Positions 61,489-64,000 of a stretch of 64,000 nt of DNA are shown here, in pieces. The stretch's first letter is position 1. Every line of letters starts with the position of its first letter. The notes beneath the pieces are model-generated. The model made no database searches, was not told the origin of the DNA, and saw only the letters and a list, made by a program, of their open reading frames with translations. This DNA comes from Luteolibacter algae (GTDB lineage Bacteria; Verrucomicrobiota; Verrucomicrobiia; Verrucomicrobiales; Akkermansiaceae). The translations under genes and the position numbers were made by a program. Location: NCBI RefSeq assembly GCF_042683045.1, contig NZ_JBHUIT010000034.1:219800-283799 (forward strand), given 5' to 3'.

Positions 61489-62502
61489 ATGAAATTACTT
61501 CTCGTATTCGTGGCAATGGTCCTGCCTACCCTTCCGCTCTTTGCCGAAGGAATGTTCTATCGTGCCACCGCTCGTGCTTCTGAAATAGATAGTAGAACCC
61601 GCGAATACCCCGAGATTGATTTCACTTTTTCAAAAGCGGGAAAACCATCTGATACCCAGTTGGCGTGCGTGGATACCCGGGTCCCCTCATCCGGCTTCCT
61701 GGTGATCTGGCTTATGGCTCCGTCGGAGCAGCTTTTCGATCGTTTGGCAAGCTATGGGCATCATGCGATACAGGTGACCTATCCTCGCGAATGGTTCGCC
61801 CGGATGGACGCGATCCGTCCGGCTTCCGAGACACGGTTCTTCTCGGAAATACGCCTTGAGGCTGCCACAGGAAGAGATCATTCGCCATTTATTCAAATCG
61901 AAAAACCGGATGGATTAGCCGAACGTTCATTACAGTTCGTAAAGTATCTAGCCAAAGAACATCCGGAAGGAAACTGGAGCCAGTTTCTCAGTCAGGACGG
62001 CTTGAAGCTGGATTGGGAAAAAGTAATCCTCAGTGGTTCCTCCCATGGCTCTACAACCGCAGCCAGGCTGGCGAAAGAAGTAAAGGTAGCCAGAGTGGTG
62101 ATGTTTTCCGGCCCCCGGGATCAGACAGAAACATGGCAATCACTTCCATCTGCAACTCCTCCGGAACGTTTTTTTGGATTTACCCATGTCCTGGATATGG
62201 GCTGGAAGAATCATCATTACTGTCGTTCCTGGCTAATGCTTGGCTTGAACAAATACGGTCCGGTAGTGGATGTCGATACTGCGAAACCACCGTATGAAAG
62301 CACGCGGCGTCTGATTTCTCATGCTGATGTCAAAAATAATCCTTCCCGGGCTCATGGTGCCTCCACGCCAGGAGGGAATTCTCCGAAATCTGTCGACGGA
62401 GAATTCCTTTATGAGGATGTTTGGAAATACCTATTCACCCATCCTACTACGGATGCAGGAAATCCAGTTCCGATTGAGCCAGGGTGTAAGGATGATTTCT
62501 AG
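61489..62502 (+). CDS. BPSS1187-type secreted alpha/beta hydrolase-fold protein
   Basis: 337 residues from the ATG at 61489, with a signal peptide (about 1-20, LLLVFVAMVLPTLPLFAEG). The nucleophile elbow is LSGSSHGSTTAARLA, inside an alpha/beta hydrolase frame (GFLVIWLMAPSEQLFDRLAS, RVVMFSGPRDQT). The closing part includes SHADVKNNPSRAHGASTPGG with candidate Asp and His residues. This is the family labelled BPSS1187 in databases; the substrate is unknown but is probably extracellular. It converges on the 62546-63190 gene after 43 bases, which hold no clear terminator. Confidence 0.8.
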   Translation: MKLLLVFVAMVLPTLPLFAEGMFYRATARASEIDSRTREYPEIDFTFSKAGKPSDTQLACVDTRVPSSGFLVIWLMAPSEQLFDRLASYGHHAIQVTYPREWFARMDAIRPASETRFFSEIRLEAATGRDHSPFIQIEKPDGLAERSLQFVKYLAKEHPEGNWSQFLSQDGLKLDWEKVILSGSSHGSTTAARLAKEVKVARVVMFSGPRDQTETWQSLPSATPPERFFGFTHVLDMGWKNHHYCRSWLMLGLNKYGPVVDVDTAKPPYESTRRLISHADVKNNPSRAHGASTPGGNSPKSVDGEFLYEDVWKYLFTHPTTDAGNPVPIEPGCKDDF

Positions 62503-62545
62503 GAAGCCTCGGATGTTATCCTCAGCTCCTGGAACCATTGCCTAC

Positions 62546-63190
62546 TCACTTCGCTACCACTTCAAAGACGAAGTTATCCAGTCGTCCGATACCTTGTGAG
62601 GTGGCCGCTCTGAAACCCACATAGACTACCTTGCCGATATCACCCGCTGTTGTGGTATAGGCTGACTCATTGATATATGGCTCAAATTTTCCGTCCTTTT
62701 TAACTTCGGTGAAAGCAACCTTCCCGATTTCGGTAATTGCTTCTGCTTCCGTATAACCATCTACCGCGCCGGATGTGGTGAAGAAGAAAACCTCAACGCT
62801 ATCCGTTCCATCAATCCATTTCGGGATTGCGTCGCAGAAATCGAACTTGATTTGGAAAATTTCCCCAGCCGCGGCAACTGTGTGGCTTGTATCGTTGATA
62901 AACACCGGGCCTTTCAAAAGCAAAGCGTTCCTGGAGCCATCCCCCATCATATTGGCCGATTCCGCACCATCTTTCTTTGTCGCATTCGGACCTGCCTCGC
63001 TACCGCTCAAGTTGAACCAATGCGCGGTTTCCAGGAAATGCCGACCGTCTACGTCACTTGTATCGGCGTTGAAATTTCCATTTCCAAGATCGGCTCCGAT
63101 GATGACCTTCTTTTCTCCGGCATTGACGGTGGAGGAGATTATCACTGCGGCAAGCATCGTTGACCAGTATTTCATATTCGAGTTTTTCAT
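62546..63190 (-). CDS. Secreted beta-sandwich protein linked to sulfatase
   Basis: 214 residues from the ATG at 63190. A signal peptide (about 1-24, MLAAVIISSTVNA) precedes an extracytoplasmic domain with GADLGNGNFNADTSDVDGRH, HTVAAAGEIFQIKFDFCDAI and GIGRLDNFVFEVV. This resembles carbohydrate-binding-like sandwiches seen with glycan-degrading genes. No catalytic motif is visible. It follows the sulfatase gene by 20 bases on the same strand, so it may help the sulfatase bind its polysaccharide substrate, or be an associated lectin. This is an inference. Confidence 0.7.
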   Translation of the reverse strand: MKNSNMKYWSTMLAAVIISSTVNAGEKKVIIGADLGNGNFNADTSDVDGRHFLETAHWFNLSGSEAGPNATKKDGAESANMMGDGSRNALLLKGPVFINDTSHTVAAAGEIFQIKFDFCDAIPKWIDGTDSVEVFFFTTSGAVDGYTEAEAITEIGKVAFTEVKKDGKFEPYINESAYTTTAGDIGKVVYVGFRAATSQGIGRLDNFVFEVVAK

Positions 63191-63210
63191 AAGTTGTTGA
63201 TTCAAAATTG

Positions 63211-64000
63211 CTAATTCGGTTCGAAGGTTTTTTCGTAGTTTGGCATATCTGCAGCGTGCCATTTCTTCTCTGCCTCAGGGGAATCGAACCATAGAGGTTG
63301 AACATGGCTTTCGGCGTATTTTTGAACCTGCTTCACCATCTGTTGAAGGCGCTCGGGATATTGTCCTGCCAGGTCATTGGATTCACCGAGATCCTTGGTG
63401 ATATTGAAAAGCTTCCATTCCCTATTATGCCTCGTGACCTTCCAATCATCAATGCGGGCACCAACATCCGTATATCCATTCTGATAACGGACCGAGTAGA
63501 TCATACCGCCCTTCCTCGCCGACTGGCCGGCCAGGAAATCATTCCAGATATCCGTTCCGTCCAGATCTTTCCCATCCGGCACATTTGCTCCGGCCAGCTG
63601 GGTGAACGTCGGATAAAGATCAAGCGCACTCACCGGCTGGTCGTAGACACGACCAGAAGGAACCTTTCCGGCCCAATGCACAAGCATAGGCACCCGGAAA
63701 CCGCCCTCATACGTGTCGCCCTTCACCCCACGGAGTGGTTCGTTTGTAGCTCCTTCATCAGTCCTCCCGCCGTTGTCGCTCATGAAGATGATCAAAGTGT
63801 TCTCGTAGCTTCCATTCTCTTTCAAGGCCTCGACAATACGTCCGATTCCCCTATCCATCGCATACACCATTGCCGCATAGGTTTTCCGTTTCCCTTCGAG
63901 ATTCGGGAAAACTTCAAGGTCCGCTTCGGTGGCAGCCAAGACCGAATGGGTGGCCTGACCCCATTTTCTGGACAGTTCTAAACTAGAGCTAACGTGGCTG
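63211..64000 (-). CDS. Sulfatase (type I formylglycine-dependent), C-terminal part
   Basis: The frame is open to the right edge, so the N-terminal active-site part lies outside. The visible 263 or so residues include KTYAAMVYAMDRGIGRIVEA, TLIIFMSDNGGRTDEG (conserved Asp-Asn of the sulfatase metal site), PLRGVKGDTYEGGFRVPMLV (conserved Lys), and YPTFTQLAGANVPDGKDLDG. This matches the arylsulfatase/choline-sulfatase family and would remove sulfate from polysaccharides in the periplasm or outside the cell. The signature C-x-P/S-x-R is not in the window. The following gene encodes a secreted sugar-binding-like protein. Confidence 0.93.
   Translation of the reverse strand, partial: SHVSSSLELSRKWGQATHSVLAATEADLEVFPNLEGKRKTYAAMVYAMDRGIGRIVEALKENGSYENTLIIFMSDNGGRTDEGATNEPLRGVKGDTYEGGFRVPMLVHWAGKVPSGRVYDQPVSALDLYPTFTQLAGANVPDGKDLDGTDIWNDFLAGQSARKGGMIYSVRYQNGYTDVGARIDDWKVTRHNREWKLFNITKDLGESNDLAGQYPERLQQMVKQVQKYAESHVQPLWFDSPEAEKKWHAADMPNYEKTFEPN

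Noticed and set aside
1..64000. CRISPR arrays, insertion sequences, prophage or integrase genes
   Set aside because: No direct repeat-spacer pattern, transposase motif, phage structural gene or tRNA-proximal integrase was found on either strand.

Overview
The window looks like a piece of a Verrucomicrobiota chromosome, probably from the Akkermansiaceae/Rubritaleaceae side of the phylum. This is inferred from gene content, not from any marker phylogeny. Indicators are a pseudopilin with a variant H-Xn-DG tail, a GMC oxidoreductase paired with a gluconate-2-dehydrogenase subunit 3 protein, a sulfatase, a BPSS1187-type secreted hydrolase, large secreted LamG-like and squalene-cyclase-like proteins, a bacterial SNF2 helicase, and a diderm envelope (Lpt permease, PqiABC, lipoproteins, porin). 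Base composition is moderate throughout. Genes are tightly packed, no gene-free stretch exceeds about 300 bases, and I see no insertion sequence, prophage, CRISPR array, integrase or rRNA. Most start codons lack a clear Shine-Dalgarno sequence.

Region 1-8.2 kb: the end of an outer-membrane barrel protein; a LysR regulator divergent from a cytoplasmic NasS/NrtA-like nitrate sensor with a palindromic operator between them; a pseudopilin; an initiator tRNA; a conserved protein of unknown activity; NAD kinase with a two-domain LOG-like protein; and a fungal-type cytosine deaminase coupled to the PdeM phosphoesterase. Region 8.2-18.4 kb: a GMC dehydrogenase pair, transketolase, a eukaryote-type HisA coupled to a Cys-rich lipoprotein, then a TPR protein, an LptF/G permease and a conserved partner.

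Region 18.4-23.3 kb: a minus-strand run of FAH-family hydrolase, split PqiA, PqiB, PqiC and a HIT protein (phospholipid transport across the envelope). Region 23.4-31.8 kb is the most unusual part. It is a six-gene, almost gapless minus-strand operon for a DUF4175-like membrane protein, a small secreted helical protein, a squalene-cyclase-fold protein without the catalytic DXDD, and three tandem paralogues that share one architecture (two small beta modules, a LamG-like core, two more beta modules). I propose it as an uncharacterised envelope or surface assembly.

Region 32-43 kb: a COG2958/HrgA-like protein divergent from a SNF2 helicase, the guaB-guaA pair for GMP synthesis, a HerA-like ATPase and two small membrane proteins. 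Region 43-56.5 kb: an M16 peptidase, a DUF58 protein, menaquinone methyltransferase, an L,D-transpeptidase-trpB-msrA operon, an M42 aminopeptidase, an Ada-like repair protein, and the amino-sugar operon glmM / GlmU-C-like acetyltransferase / glmS. Region 56.6-64 kb: an acidic single-pass membrane protein, HemQ, RNase R, a secreted alpha/beta hydrolase, and a sulfatase (cut by the right edge) followed by a secreted beta-rich protein.
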